Below, piece after piece: positions 1 to 11,500 of a stretch of 64,000 bases of DNA. Each line of letters starts with the position of its first letter. The stretch's first letter is position 1. Below the pieces are notes generated by a model. That model saw only the letters and a program-made list of their open reading frames with translations. It ran no database searches and was not told the origin of the DNA. The translations under genes were made by a program, and so were the position numbers. This DNA comes from Actinomycetota bacterium. GTDB lineage: Bacteria; Actinomycetota; Actinomycetes; Nanopelagicales; Nanopelagicaceae. The stretch covers positions 1 to 64,000 of the forward strand of contig WLIT01000004.1 of assembly GCA_009726125.1 (NCBI GenBank), in the 5' to 3' direction.

Positions 1-283
1 ACATAAGTGCAGATGCAAATCGCACTGATTTCGCTATCGCTGCCTAAGCGATTTAAGTGAATCCGTTAACCCAAGAGTGCTCTCGGCTTGGATGTTAGCG
101 TCGCTAGAGAGCTCACTTGACGATGGTGTTATGGACATCGTTTGGGAAATCAATCTATAGCTGAGTTCGTTGACTACATGTGTTTGTGAGAGTCAGGACT
201 GAGAAAACGAATAGAACACTACGCCCGTAGAAGCCCTGATTTTGCTCTAGAGGACCCGGGTTCGATTCCCGGCACCTCCACCA
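1..283 (+). ncRNA. ssrA: tmRNA (ssrA), 5' truncated by window start
   Basis: Tag ORF near start reads (I)SADANRTDFAIAA-stop, the typical ...AxAA degradation tag; 3' end GGACCCGGGTTCGATTCCCGGCACCTCCACCA is a tRNA-like T arm/acceptor with CCA. Confidence 0.93.
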
Positions 284-314
284 TATTTACCTGCATTAAT
301 TTATTTCAAAATTA

Positions 315-596
315 CTAGTGTTCCCAATATGTCTTATCGCGCCAAATCTTTATGAATACAAAGATGGCTGAAGATATTGAAAAAAGCGAGATAAAAACTC
401 CACCTATTGCAGGCCCCGTTGACAAGATAGTCGTTCCCACCATTAACCCAAGTAGCGTGAAAACAAAAGAGAACAATTTCTTTACATTTGTCGTTGAAGA
501 TTTACAAGTGGGAATCTTTAGGATCAACCAGCCGATTGGTGCGCCAAGAACCGAAATTAAGATCATGATTGTAACTAATAGGGCTAAGGATTCCAT
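315..596 (-). CDS. small hypothetical membrane protein (start at internal M, MESLALLVTIMILIS...)
   Basis: Several hydrophobic segments; divergent from the 621..992 ORF; ORF track start at 677 is probably too far upstream. Confidence 0.45.
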   Translation of the reverse strand: MESLALLVTIMILISVLGAPIGWLILKIPTCKSSTTNVKKLFSFVFTLLGLMVGTTILSTGPAIGGVFISLFSISSAIFVFIKIWRDKTYWEH

Positions 597-620
597 GGGA
601 AAATAATAGCCTTTAGGCCT

Positions 621-992
621 ATGAATATTGAGAACTATGACGATTTTGACCATGATTGTCTCGTGAGTAATTCTCAAGAAGTTTTGAATTTAAATTCATT
701 AGTTAATGACATTAAGGTTTTAACTGATTCGTTGGCCATGCTAGATAATGCCATAAGTAAAAAGGATTCAGTTTCCCAAGCTACGGCACTAGATGCCATA
801 AATTTTAGAGTTCGTGAAATTTCTAAGCAGTCTTTGAAAATGTCACAATCAAATTTTCCTATTGATAAGATTTTGTCCGAGCTTTCAAGCCCTACACCAA
901 GCGCAAAAAACTTACATGATTCAATGGATACTCAATTAGAGTCCTTGCGGAAATTGGCGCTAAGCCAGATTCTTACTCTTTCACTCGAATAA
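621..992 (+). CDS. hypothetical protein, predicted helical
   Basis: 123-aa ORF filling the gap between ssrA and argG; no recognised family. Confidence 0.5.
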   Translation: MNIENYDDFDHDCLVSNSQEVLNLNSLVNDIKVLTDSLAMLDNAISKKDSVSQATALDAINFRVREISKQSLKMSQSNFPIDKILSELSSPTPSAKNLHDSMDTQLESLRKLALSQILTLSLE

Positions 993-1041
993 AGGGAAGA
1001 AAGCGCCTAATTATTTTCGGCTCTGCTCCCTCATGTCCTAG

Positions 1042-2385
<1,344 letters not shown>

Positions 2386-2395
2386 GGGCGGCCAA

Positions 2396-2989
2396 ATGAG
2401 CATTAACCAGGTTGAAACATCAATTGAAATTCAATTAACAAATCGGAATCGCAAAACAGTTTTCTTCCGCGGAATATTAGTTTTCCCTGCAGTTATTTAC
2501 ATCGCTTCATTTACCCAATCAATAGATGCCGGCGCATCTTTTGGCGGCTTACTGTTTCTGCCAGCACTTCTTACACTTTTAGTTCGCGGCGTCTATCCAA
2601 GTTATGTGCTCTCTTTTAATAAATCAATGCTTGAGTTAAACGCCCGCATTTCCGCCTACGCGCTACTTCTTACGGATGAATATCCTTCAATTGAAGCGAA
2701 CCCAAATATTAAAGTTGAATTACCTGAAATAAATGGCGGTACGACACTTTCTCGCACGTTGCCGCTCGTTAAATGGCTCTTTGCAATTCCGCTAATTATT
2801 GTCGGCGTTATCTATGCGGTAATCGCTCTCCTGCTTACCTTTTTCGCTTGGATCAATACAAGTGCAACAGGAAATTATCCAGAGAGCATTGCAAACTTCG
2901 TTCTCGGAACAATTGAATTCTGGAATCGGGTCTACGGTTACGCAGCAATTCTTGTTACTGACGATTACCCTTCCTTCACGCTCAACTAA
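2396..2989 (+). CDS. DUF4389-type membrane protein
   Basis: LLVRGVYPSYVLSFN..., LLTDEYPSIE and LVTDDYPSF repeats typical of DUF4389; hydrophobic segments. Confidence 0.7.
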   Translation: MSINQVETSIEIQLTNRNRKTVFFRGILVFPAVIYIASFTQSIDAGASFGGLLFLPALLTLLVRGVYPSYVLSFNKSMLELNARISAYALLLTDEYPSIEANPNIKVELPEINGGTTLSRTLPLVKWLFAIPLIIVGVIYAVIALLLTFFAWINTSATGNYPESIANFVLGTIEFWNRVYGYAAILVTDDYPSFTLN

Positions 2990-3054
2990 CCGAAATCACA
3001 CCTGAATTCGCCCTGCAAAATAGCGTGTATTTACTCGGTTACTCCTGCGTAGCG

Positions 3055-3074
3055 ACTTACCCTTTTAGGTAAGT
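3055..3074 (+). promoter_or_regulatory. 7-bp perfect hairpin in the leader of the uracil permease gene
   Basis: ACTTACC-CTTTTA-GGTAAGT inverted repeat about 55 nt upstream of the start codon. Confidence 0.3.
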
Positions 3075-3128
3075 TCCCCTGCCCTAGACCATCTATGGCA
3101 ATTGCCTAAGTAGTTAGGAAGGAAAGCG

Positions 3129-4391
3129 ATGTCGCTTTTATCTTGGAAGCTCCACGGAAATGGAAAATCAGTTAAAGATGGCGATGTAGTAAAGCCGAGC
3201 GAACGCCTTGCTTGGCCGCTAACTATTGGTGTTGGTATTCAACACATTGCAGCGATGTTTGGTGCCACATTCTTAGTACCGATCATTACTGGATTTCCAC
3301 CAAGCACAACTCTATTTTTCTCTGGCGTTGGAACTTTAATATTTCTTACCTTAACAAAGAACAAAGTACCTAGCTACCTAGGTTCATCATTTGCATTCCT
3401 AGCACCAATTGCGGCTGCAATGACAAATGGTGGAATGGCAGTAGCCCTTGGTGGCGTTGTCGCAACCGGTGTGATTCTTGCCGTTGTTGGTCTAGTAGTT
3501 AATGCGGTCGGTATCGGCTGGATTAACTGGCTCTTGCCTCCAATTGTTACCGGTTCGATCGTAATGATTATTGGTCTTAACCTTGCAGGCGCTGCGAACA
3601 ACAACTTTAAGCAAGCACCTGTAACTGCAATTATTACTCTTGCCGCTGTTGCGCTAATCGGGGCAGTTTCCAAGGGCTTCCTAGGTCGCATCAGCATCTT
3701 CGGTGGAATTGTTGTTGGCTATGCCTACGCAGCATTTAGCGGCGATATCAATTTTGATGGTGTCAAAGCTGCAAAATGGGTTGCGATGCCAACATTCACA
3801 ACTCCAACATTTGATACCAATGCAATCCTGCTCTTCCTCCCAGTTGTTCTTGTTCTGATCGCTGAGAACGTTGGACACGTTAAGGCAGTATCTGCAATGA
3901 CTGGAAAAGATCTTGATGGCCAAATGGGTAACGCCCTATTCGCCGATGGTGTTGCAACAACACTTGCTGGTGCTGGTGGCGGTTCTGGTACAACTACTTA
4001 CGCTGAAAATATTGGCGTAATGGCTGCTACTCGTATCTACTCAACAGCTGCTTATTGGGTAGCTGGCATCGGCGCAATCTTGCTCTCACTTTCACCAAAG
4101 TTTGGCGCAATTCTTAGCGCTACACCTGCTGGTGTTCTTGGTGGCGTAGGAGTTGCCCTTTACGGAATGATCGGTGTTCTTGGTGCCAAGATTTGGATCG
4201 AGAATAAAGTGGACTTCGGAAACTCAACTAACCTTCTTATTGCAGCAACAACTCTGATTATCGGAATTGCTGACATGACATGGAAGCGCGGAGATTATTC
4301 CTTCGGTGGAATTATCAACGGAACTCTGGTTGCAGTAATTGGCTACCAAGTTCTACGTGCTTTAAATAAGGCGGCCGGGAAGGCTGAATAG
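3129..4391 (+). CDS. uracil/xanthine permease (NCS2 family)
   Basis: GVGIQHIAAMFGATFLVPIITG and LIAENVGHVKAVSAMTGKDLD, AGAGGGSGTTTYAENIGVMAATR NCS2 motifs. Confidence 0.93.
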   Translation: MSLLSWKLHGNGKSVKDGDVVKPSERLAWPLTIGVGIQHIAAMFGATFLVPIITGFPPSTTLFFSGVGTLIFLTLTKNKVPSYLGSSFAFLAPIAAAMTNGGMAVALGGVVATGVILAVVGLVVNAVGIGWINWLLPPIVTGSIVMIIGLNLAGAANNNFKQAPVTAIITLAAVALIGAVSKGFLGRISIFGGIVVGYAYAAFSGDINFDGVKAAKWVAMPTFTTPTFDTNAILLFLPVVLVLIAENVGHVKAVSAMTGKDLDGQMGNALFADGVATTLAGAGGGSGTTTYAENIGVMAATRIYSTAAYWVAGIGAILLSLSPKFGAILSATPAGVLGGVGVALYGMIGVLGAKIWIENKVDFGNSTNLLIAATTLIIGIADMTWKRGDYSFGGIINGTLVAVIGYQVLRALNKAAGKAE

Positions 4392-4408
4392 CCTCACTCA
4401 TTAGCTAC

Positions 4409-4448
4409 AAAAAGAGCTCTGCATGTTAATCGTGCGGAGCTCTTTTTT
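4409..4448 (+). terminator. Rho-independent terminator after the permease gene
   Basis: AAAAAGAGCTCTGCA-TGTTAATCG-TGCGGAGCTCTTTTTT long stem plus T run. Confidence 0.88.
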
Positions 4449-4529
4449 GCTCTATAAATTTGGTGCTGTTGGGATTAGACTCTCTTGGAAATAGGAATTA
4501 ACTATCCACTTATTTATTAGGAGAAGAAG

Positions 4530-5525
4530 ATGTCTGTAACGCCATTTCGTTGGGGAATTTTAGGTGCCGGTGGAATTGCTGAGCAGTTCACAAGAGATGT
4601 ATTGCGCCTTGAAGATCATCGGGTAGTTGCAGTCGGTTCTAGAACACAGGTAAAGGCTGATGGTTTTGCCAATAAATTTGCGATTCCTAATCGCCATGAT
4701 TCATATCAAAAGTTAGTTAATGATCCAGAAATTGATGGCGTATATGTTGCTACCCACCACCCAATGCATATGCGTGACACCTTGATGGCGCTAAATGCGG
4801 GCAAGCCTGTTCTTTGCGAGAAGCCATTTGCAATGAGTTATGACGAAGCGAAAACTATGATTGATACTGCTCGGTCGAAGAATTTGCTATTGATGGAAGC
4901 GATGTGGGCTCGTTATTTGCCACATATGATTCAAATTCGTGAAGTTATTAAATCTGGAGTTCTCGGTGAAATAATCTCTGTTCGCGCAGATCACGGACAA
5001 TGGTTTAAGAAAGATCCAAACTTCCGACTCTTTGATCCAAAGTTGGGTGGTGGTGCGCTATTTGATCTTGGAATTTATCCAGTCTCCTTTGCCTCAATGG
5101 TGCTTGGAACGCCCTCTCGCGTAACGGCACGAAGCACAAAAGCATTTACTGGAGTAGATGGCCAAACGACAATTGTTTTGGAGTATCCATCAGGTGCCCA
5201 AGCACTTCTTAATACAACAAACTTAGCCGCAACATCAAACCGCGCGGTAATTATTGGAAGCGATGCTCGAATTGAAATTGATCGCACTTTTTATAATCCA
5301 ACAACTTGGCGGGTAATTAATTACAAGGATGAAGTAGTAGCTGGATCCGATAAGCGATATGTGGGCCATGGTCTTCGCGAAGAGGCAATTGAATTCGCTA
5401 GATGTTTCCGTGCCGGTGAGAAGGAATCTCCGATGCTTCCACTCGATGAAGTCCTTTCAATCATGGGAACAATGACAGAAATTGCAGATCAGATTGGCTT
5501 GAAGTTTGAGAAATTTGCAGAATAG
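4530..5525 (+). CDS. Gfo/Idh/MocA family oxidoreductase
   Basis: WGILGAGGIAEQF Rossmann start; GKPVLCEKPFAMSYDEA motif. Confidence 0.9.
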   Translation: MSVTPFRWGILGAGGIAEQFTRDVLRLEDHRVVAVGSRTQVKADGFANKFAIPNRHDSYQKLVNDPEIDGVYVATHHPMHMRDTLMALNAGKPVLCEKPFAMSYDEAKTMIDTARSKNLLLMEAMWARYLPHMIQIREVIKSGVLGEIISVRADHGQWFKKDPNFRLFDPKLGGGALFDLGIYPVSFASMVLGTPSRVTARSTKAFTGVDGQTTIVLEYPSGAQALLNTTNLAATSNRAVIIGSDARIEIDRTFYNPTTWRVINYKDEVVAGSDKRYVGHGLREEAIEFARCFRAGEKESPMLPLDEVLSIMGTMTEIADQIGLKFEKFAE

Positions 5526-6462
5526 AAGTGCAATTCTCTTAGTAGGTGGCCGGGGGACAAGGCTTGCGCCACTTACTAATAACACTCCAAAACCAATGCT
5601 TCAGGTAGCAGGAGTGCCATTTACTGAACATCAAATTGTAAAAGCCCGCGGCGCAGGAATTTCTGAGATTGTTTTAGCAACTTCATTTAAAGCAGAGTTA
5701 TTTGAGCCTTATTTTGGCGATGGCAGAAACTTTGGAATATCCATTAAATATGCCATCGAAGAAGTCGCACTTGGTACAGGCGGTGCAATTAGTAATGCCG
5801 CACAAGAACTTTCTGGAACTGGACCGGTCGCAATATTCAACGGCGATGTTTTAAGTAGCCATGATTTAGACGCCCAGTTTAATTTTCATGAAGCAAAGGG
5901 CGCTGATATCACGCTCTTCTTAACTAAAGTGGAAGATGCTCGAGCCTTTGGCGCTGTTGAATTAGATGAATCTGGAAGAGTTTCTGCCTTCAATGAGAAG
6001 ATGGAAAATCCGCCAACAAATATCATTAATGCGGGTTGCTATATTTTCAATCGCGATGTAATTAACAATATTCCATTTGGCAAAGTTATAAGTGTGGAGC
6101 GGGAAACATTTCCCAACTTACTTGGAACTGGCGCACGAGTTTTTGGTTTTATTGACACTTCATACTGGCTAGATATCGGAACGCCATCTGCCCTGCTTAA
6201 AGCATCTCGTGATTTAGTTTTAGCAGCAGGTAAAGAATTCTTGGCACTTGAAGGATCTAAAATCTCCCCAAGTGCTTCAATCACGGGTGGAACTGTGATT
6301 GGTCGAAGCGCCCAAATCGCGGCAGATACTCAAATATCTGGATGTGTTATTGGTGATGGCGCAATAATCGGAGCTGGTGCCAAGCTCACAGACTGCTTTG
6401 TGGCAGAGGGCTTTGAAGTTCCAGGGCAGGTAATTTCGTTCGACAATTACTTTGGGTTTTAG
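5506..6462 (+). CDS. sugar-nucleotide pyrophosphorylase (NTP_transferase family)
   Basis: AILLVGGRGTRLAPLTNNTPKPMLQVAGVPF signature; left-handed beta-helix-like C-terminus. Confidence 0.92.
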   Translation: MRNLQNRSAILLVGGRGTRLAPLTNNTPKPMLQVAGVPFTEHQIVKARGAGISEIVLATSFKAELFEPYFGDGRNFGISIKYAIEEVALGTGGAISNAAQELSGTGPVAIFNGDVLSSHDLDAQFNFHEAKGADITLFLTKVEDARAFGAVELDESGRVSAFNEKMENPPTNIINAGCYIFNRDVINNIPFGKVISVERETFPNLLGTGARVFGFIDTSYWLDIGTPSALLKASRDLVLAAGKEFLALEGSKISPSASITGGTVIGRSAQIAADTQISGCVIGDGAIIGAGAKLTDCFVAEGFEVPGQVISFDNYFGF

Positions 6463-6663
6463 CCCCCATCTAAATCCCGCTCCCGCATCTAAATCCAATT
6501 GTCCATACAAACTGCTAATGGCGTTTGCCAACTATTCAGGAGTTTCTCCCTGAGTCCAAAAGGCATCTGAAAATTCCGAAGATAGTGTTGAAATTTGTGT
6601 GAATTCTTAAAATATTTTGAATTTGAGCGTAAATAGTTGGCTCAATGGCTTGACTTAATCGAG

Positions 6664-6677
6664 TTACACGCGTGTAA
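6664..6677. promoter_or_regulatory. perfect 14-bp palindrome upstream of whiB
   Basis: TTACACGCGTGTAA, 55 bp before the whiB start. Confidence 0.45.
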
Positions 6678-6731
6678 TTATCTTAGTAACCCCGCCTTCC
6701 CAGGCGGCTAATAGTTTGAAGGAGTACCCGT

Positions 6732-7013
6732 ATGAGCGATCCACGCCAGATTCAACAAATTGCAACAGAAGGCGTAATCAATAGCGACGGTATCGAACTT
6801 TCCTGGCAGGAGCGCGCACTATGTGCTCAGACCGATCCAGAAGCATTCTTCCCTGAAAAGGGTGGTTCAACTCGTGAAGCTAAGCGCGTCTGCCTATCTT
6901 GTGACGTTCGTGGTGAGTGCTTGGAATACGCGCTCGCACATGATGAGCGTTTCGGCATTTGGGGTGGCCTCTCCGAACGTGAGCGTCGTCGCCTAAAGCG
7001 CCGTTCTGCTTAA
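6732..7013 (+). CDS. WhiB-family Fe-S transcription factor (WhiB/WhmD-like)
   Basis: SWQERALCAQTDPEAFFPEKGGSTREAKRVCLSCDVRGECLEYAL...GIWGGLSERERRRLKRR. Confidence 0.95.
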   Translation: MSDPRQIQQIATEGVINSDGIELSWQERALCAQTDPEAFFPEKGGSTREAKRVCLSCDVRGECLEYALAHDERFGIWGGLSERERRRLKRRSA

Positions 7014-7060
7014 TTTTAAATTTAATCGCAATTTTAAGAATACTAGTCAAGAATTAACTA

Positions 7061-10000
7061 ATGGCTGACAATTTTTTCGTTACAGCAATCTTAGTTTCGC
7101 ATGACGGTGCGACTTGGTTACCAGAAGCCATTGCTGGAATATCTGCACAGTCCAGGCCGATTGATCGCATTATTGCAGTTGATACCGGTTCGATCGATAA
7201 CTCAGTACAAATGCTTACAGGCGCTGGCTTAACAGTTATAAAAACTGATCGGGATGCCGGTTTCGGTGATGCAATAGCGCTCGCACTTGGGTCCTCGAAG
7301 AAATTAACAAACGATAATCAAGAAGAATTAATCTGGATTCTCCATGACGATTGCGCGCCAACTAGAACGGCGCTTCAACTATTAATTGAAGGTTTGATTG
7401 ATAAACCACAAGTTGCATTTGTTGGTCCAAAATTACGCGGTTGGTATGACCGCAAACATTTATTGGAAGTTGGAATAAGTATTGCCGTAAATGGCGCACG
7501 TTGGACTGGGTTAGATCCACGCGAACAAGATCAAGGGCAATTTAATCAACCAATGGATGTGATGTCAGTAAGTACTGCAGCAATGTTGGCAAGACGTAAA
7601 ATCTTTGAAGATTTGGGCGGGCTCGATCCAAATCTTGCACTCTTTCGAGATGATGTTGATTTAGGTTGGCGGGCAAGAGTTGCCGGTTTTTCAGTCATGA
7701 CTGCGCCAGAAGCACTTGTTTATCATGCAGAGGCATCAGCGTCCGAGCGAAGAAGCGTTGATGTTGAAGAAGCTTTCCTGCATCGCCCAAGACTTCTAGA
7801 TCGCAAGAATGCAGCCTATGTTTTATTCGCTAATGCTTCTTGGTGGTTACTGCCTTGGATTGCAATTCAAATTGTTGGAAGCGCTGCAATTCGAGCAATT
7901 GGTTACTTAATTGCAAAACTTCCGGGATATGCAGCCGATGAAATTGCAGCTGTAGGCCTTCTTATAATTAGGCCGAATGATTTAATCGTTGCTAGAAAAT
8001 TACGAAAGCAAAAACGCTTGCTCTCCCCAAGAGTAATTAGACAATTTATCCCACCACGAGGTAGTCAGGTACGGCTTGCAATTGAGCAGCTTAATTATTC
8101 CTTGCGAAAGTTTTTCAAGACTGATGTCAATAATGATTCGGATTTGAATGATTCAAAGTCAAATGTGTCGTATGCCGATATTGGGGTAATTGATGAGAGT
8201 TTTGATGATCAAGATATTCTTATAAAACCCCGCAAATCTAATTGGCAGACTCTTCGAAATCGACCGCTCTTAATCGGCCTTGCATCTACCTTCTTAATTT
8301 CACTAATTGCTTCTAGAAATAGATTTGGTTCTATTAGCGGTGGTGCGCTAGCGGTGTCACCAAGTGGTGCGATGGATTTAATCGTTAAGTACAGAGAATC
8401 TTGGCACTTAGTTGGATTAGGTTCAGCAGCCTCAACGCCACCATGGGTTGCAATATTGGCTGGTGCATCTGCCTTAACGTTCGGGAAAGTTTGGTTATTC
8501 CTGACTATCTTCTTCCTACTTATTCCACCCCTTGCCTTCTTCGTGATGTATCGCAGCGCTAAGAGATTTGGTTTGAGTGCTCAAGTTTCAGTCATCGGTG
8601 GCGTTATCTATGCCATGTCACCCGTGATTTGGAGCAGTATAAATCAAGGTCGATTCGGAACTTTAGTTGTGGCTTTAATCGCCCCAACATTTATGAGCGT
8701 ATTACCAAAAACTTTGCAATTCGAGTCGCTCGGTTGGCGAAGAATTTATGCGTTAACGTTATTGGCTGCTTTCATTTCAGCCTTCTCAACCTTCTTTCTA
8801 GTTGCCTGGACCACCTTCTATCTAACGGTTTTTGTTATTGAGCTCTTTAAGCGCAGGTTAGAAATTAAAGACGTTAGACCAGTTAAATTTATAATGGTTG
8901 CAGATCTAGCTCGGGTGAAGCGAATTTTTGCGCTATTTCTTATTCCAGGGCTACTAAATGCGCCATGGTCAACATCGGTAATTTTGCATCCGACGCAAAT
9001 TCTCTTAGATCCAGGGCTCCCACTTTCTAGCGGCTCACTGTTAAATATTCTTCTATTAAATCCTACCGGTGCATCTGGAGTCCCAGTCTGGATAGTGGCG
9101 CCATTTATATTGTTCCTCATAGCAATGACGTTGACTAAGAAATATCCTACGGAATCAAGTATTGCGATTGGCTTGCTTGCAATCACAGTTTTACTCTCTC
9201 AAATTAACGTGTTCGGTCATGGAAGCAACGGTCAAGTTTGGACCGGAACAATAATTCTGTTTATTGAAATTTTAATCCTAATTCCAACCCTAAAGATTGC
9301 AGTTGAGCTACTTCCTAATTTGAAGAATTCAAAGCTTGGCCTAGGACATTTTCTTTCAGTATTAATCGTAATTATTTCAACGTTCTCAATTTCTGCAACT
9401 AGTTTTTGGGCTATTACAGGTGGCGCAAATTCCCTGGTAACAGCAAATAAAGTAGAGGTCATTCCGCCTTTTATCGCTTCGCTAAGCGACACTCCAAATA
9501 GACCAAAAACTCTGGTAATTGGCCGAACCGAAGATCAACTTAATTACTTTGTCACACGTGGTTCTGATTTAGAAATTGGCGACGCAGATGTTGCGGTGGC
9601 AACCCCGGCACTGGTAACCCAAGCAATTCTTGAATTGATGAGTGGCGCTGGACTTACATCAAGTAAAACTTTAGGCGCGTATGGCATTCAATATGTTTTC
9701 TTGAAAAACCCAATCGACCAAGGAGTGGCAAGAACTATTGATGGAATTGGTGGCTTTACTCGCAGCTCATCTACAAATTCTGGAATTATCTGGCAGGTTG
9801 TTGAAAGTAAAGCTCGGGTTTCAGTACTCGACGCTACAGGTGCTACAACCGCAATCAATTCTGCAAAAGTTGGAGCCATGGATGATTTACAGACCCCAGG
9901 AACAGTGACTATTGCTGAAAAATTTAATCTAGGTTGGAAGTTAATTATTAATGGCAATCAACTTGAACCAACCCAATCCGCGCTTGGATTACCAAGTTTC

Positions 10001-10156
10001 GAGGTAGCGGAAACTGGTCCAGTTATTCTCTTGCATGATGGAACTAAACATCGGGCGTTAATTTCAGTTGAATTAATTGCCTTACTGACAGTCATTGTTC
10101 TATCACTTCCAGCTGGGCGCCGCCGCCGTGAAGTTCCAGTTGAGGAGCTTGCATGA
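7061..10156 (+). CDS. family 2 glycosyltransferase with multi-TM C-terminal region
   Basis: N-terminal AILVSHDGATWLPEAI...DDVDLGWRARVAGF GT2 domain followed by many TM helices; syntenic with whiB and DUF5719. Confidence 0.88.
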   Translation: MADNFFVTAILVSHDGATWLPEAIAGISAQSRPIDRIIAVDTGSIDNSVQMLTGAGLTVIKTDRDAGFGDAIALALGSSKKLTNDNQEELIWILHDDCAPTRTALQLLIEGLIDKPQVAFVGPKLRGWYDRKHLLEVGISIAVNGARWTGLDPREQDQGQFNQPMDVMSVSTAAMLARRKIFEDLGGLDPNLALFRDDVDLGWRARVAGFSVMTAPEALVYHAEASASERRSVDVEEAFLHRPRLLDRKNAAYVLFANASWWLLPWIAIQIVGSAAIRAIGYLIAKLPGYAADEIAAVGLLIIRPNDLIVARKLRKQKRLLSPRVIRQFIPPRGSQVRLAIEQLNYSLRKFFKTDVNNDSDLNDSKSNVSYADIGVIDESFDDQDILIKPRKSNWQTLRNRPLLIGLASTFLISLIASRNRFGSISGGALAVSPSGAMDLIVKYRESWHLVGLGSAASTPPWVAILAGASALTFGKVWLFLTIFFLLIPPLAFFVMYRSAKRFGLSAQVSVIGGVIYAMSPVIWSSINQGRFGTLVVALIAPTFMSVLPKTLQFESLGWRRIYALTLLAAFISAFSTFFLVAWTTFYLTVFVIELFKRRLEIKDVRPVKFIMVADLARVKRIFALFLIPGLLNAPWSTSVILHPTQILLDPGLPLSSGSLLNILLLNPTGASGVPVWIVAPFILFLIAMTLTKKYPTESSIAIGLLAITVLLSQINVFGHGSNGQVWTGTIILFIEILILIPTLKIAVELLPNLKNSKLGLGHFLSVLIVIISTFSISATSFWAITGGANSLVTANKVEVIPPFIASLSDTPNRPKTLVIGRTEDQLNYFVTRGSDLEIGDADVAVATPALVTQAILELMSGAGLTSSKTLGAYGIQYVFLKNPIDQGVARTIDGIGGFTRSSSTNSGIIWQVVESKARVSVLDATGATTAINSAKVGAMDDLQTPGTVTIAEKFNLGWKLIINGNQLEPTQSALGLPSFEVAETGPVILLHDGTKHRALISVELIALLTVIVLSLPAGRRRREVPVEELA

Positions 10157-11460
10157 TCAATAAAATAACCGCTGCACTTGGTGCACTTGTTCTCTCGATT
10201 GTTTTCGTTCTCGTCATTAAGCCAGATAGCACTGGATTGACAACCGTTAAGTCCTATCCGGCAACAGTTTGTCCGGCAAATCTAAGTGATTCCACTTCCA
10301 CATCAGTTTTACCATCTTCTAAAATATTAGTTAAGCAGATTCCTTCTAAGAAAAATACTCTGGTAAAAGCCAAGACTAGTTTCTATCTCTCCTCTAACCC
10401 ATTACTAGTTGAAGGAAATAGTGAAACTTCAATAAATGTGACCCGATCAAAATCACGTTCTCTTGCTACGGTTGTTTGCTCCATAAGCAGTGGAGACCAA
10501 TGGTTTGTTGGTGGTTCTGGCGCTGTTACAAGTAGATCCTCACTTGCAATTATTAACAGCGGACTTAGCACATCAATTGTGGATTTAATTGTCTATTCAC
10601 CAACTTCAGTCTCATCCGTTATTTCGGTACGAATCTCAAAGAACTCCAGCAAGCGAATCTATTTGGATACTCTGGCACCAGGTGAAAATTCCTTAGTAAT
10701 TCACGCAATCACAAGATCTGGTCGAGTTACAACTTTCTTGCATGATCAACGGCAACGGGGCCTTGTCGCACTAGGCGGAGATTTTGTTTCACAAGGAGCG
10801 GATCCTGCTACTCGTGTAGTAATTCCAGCGATTAGTAACATTAGTCGAGCTGCTCGAAATACAAACCAGACTTTAAGAATTTTGGCCCCGGGTAAAATTA
10901 GCGCAAATGTTCGGGTGATTTTGGTTTCAACAGATGGCACATTTGCACCGCTAGAACTTGATGATATTTATGTTAAAGCTGGAAAAGTTAAGGACATATC
11001 ATTCAAGCCAGTCGTAAATTCACGTAACTTCTCCTTAGTACTTACCTCGGATCGTCCAATTGTTGCTGCAGTAAAGAGCTCCGGGGTTTTCAATGGGGCA
11101 AATGAATTTGCTTGGTCTACTGCAGGACATGAATTAAGAGATGTAACTATTTTCTTTGGTGGGTTGCGACCTGATGTCGTGTTTCAGGGAAAGAATTTTG
11201 AAGTTGATGTGCAGTGGACTGACAAGAAGCGAAAGGTCTACAGCACAACGGTTAGAAGTGGCAGCAGTGATAATTTGGCAACCTGGCTTCCTAAGAGCGG
11301 TGTTTTAAGCGCCCGCTTTAGCACTGTAAATGGCAAGGTATATGGCGGTGCAATCTTTAAAGAAAAAATTGGCTTTAGCCATTTACCATTGGCAGCAGGC
11401 GCCCAACTTGAAAGTTCAGCGGTTCCAAGCTCTGATACAAAAGTTATTACACGCGAGTAA
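10153..11460 (+). CDS. DUF5719-like secreted/anchored protein
   Basis: N-terminal signal/TM; position between the GT2 gene and DUF3499; 4-bp overlap with GT2. Confidence 0.65.
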   Translation: MINKITAALGALVLSIVFVLVIKPDSTGLTTVKSYPATVCPANLSDSTSTSVLPSSKILVKQIPSKKNTLVKAKTSFYLSSNPLLVEGNSETSINVTRSKSRSLATVVCSISSGDQWFVGGSGAVTSRSSLAIINSGLSTSIVDLIVYSPTSVSSVISVRISKNSSKRIYLDTLAPGENSLVIHAITRSGRVTTFLHDQRQRGLVALGGDFVSQGADPATRVVIPAISNISRAARNTNQTLRILAPGKISANVRVILVSTDGTFAPLELDDIYVKAGKVKDISFKPVVNSRNFSLVLTSDRPIVAAVKSSGVFNGANEFAWSTAGHELRDVTIFFGGLRPDVVFQGKNFEVDVQWTDKKRKVYSTTVRSGSSDNLATWLPKSGVLSARFSTVNGKVYGGAIFKEKIGFSHLPLAAGAQLESSAVPSSDTKVITRE

Positions 11461-11500
11461 ATCCCAAGTTTTATCACCCAATCGCGATAACCTCTTAGGT

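Noticed and set aside
352-606. Plus-strand ORF of 84 aa downstream of tmRNA
   Set aside because: Exactly antisense to the 315..596 minus-strand ORF, which has a more protein-like hydrophobic pattern; composition looks like a shadow frame.
2990-3128. Purine-type riboswitch upstream of the uracil/xanthine permease
   Set aside because: A hairpin exists but the conserved purine riboswitch sequences are absent; kept only as a low-confidence leader structure.
3374-3697. Antisense ORFs within the permease gene (3374-3697, 3681-3923)
   Set aside because: Shadow ORFs of a strong conserved CDS; no recognisable domain or start signals.
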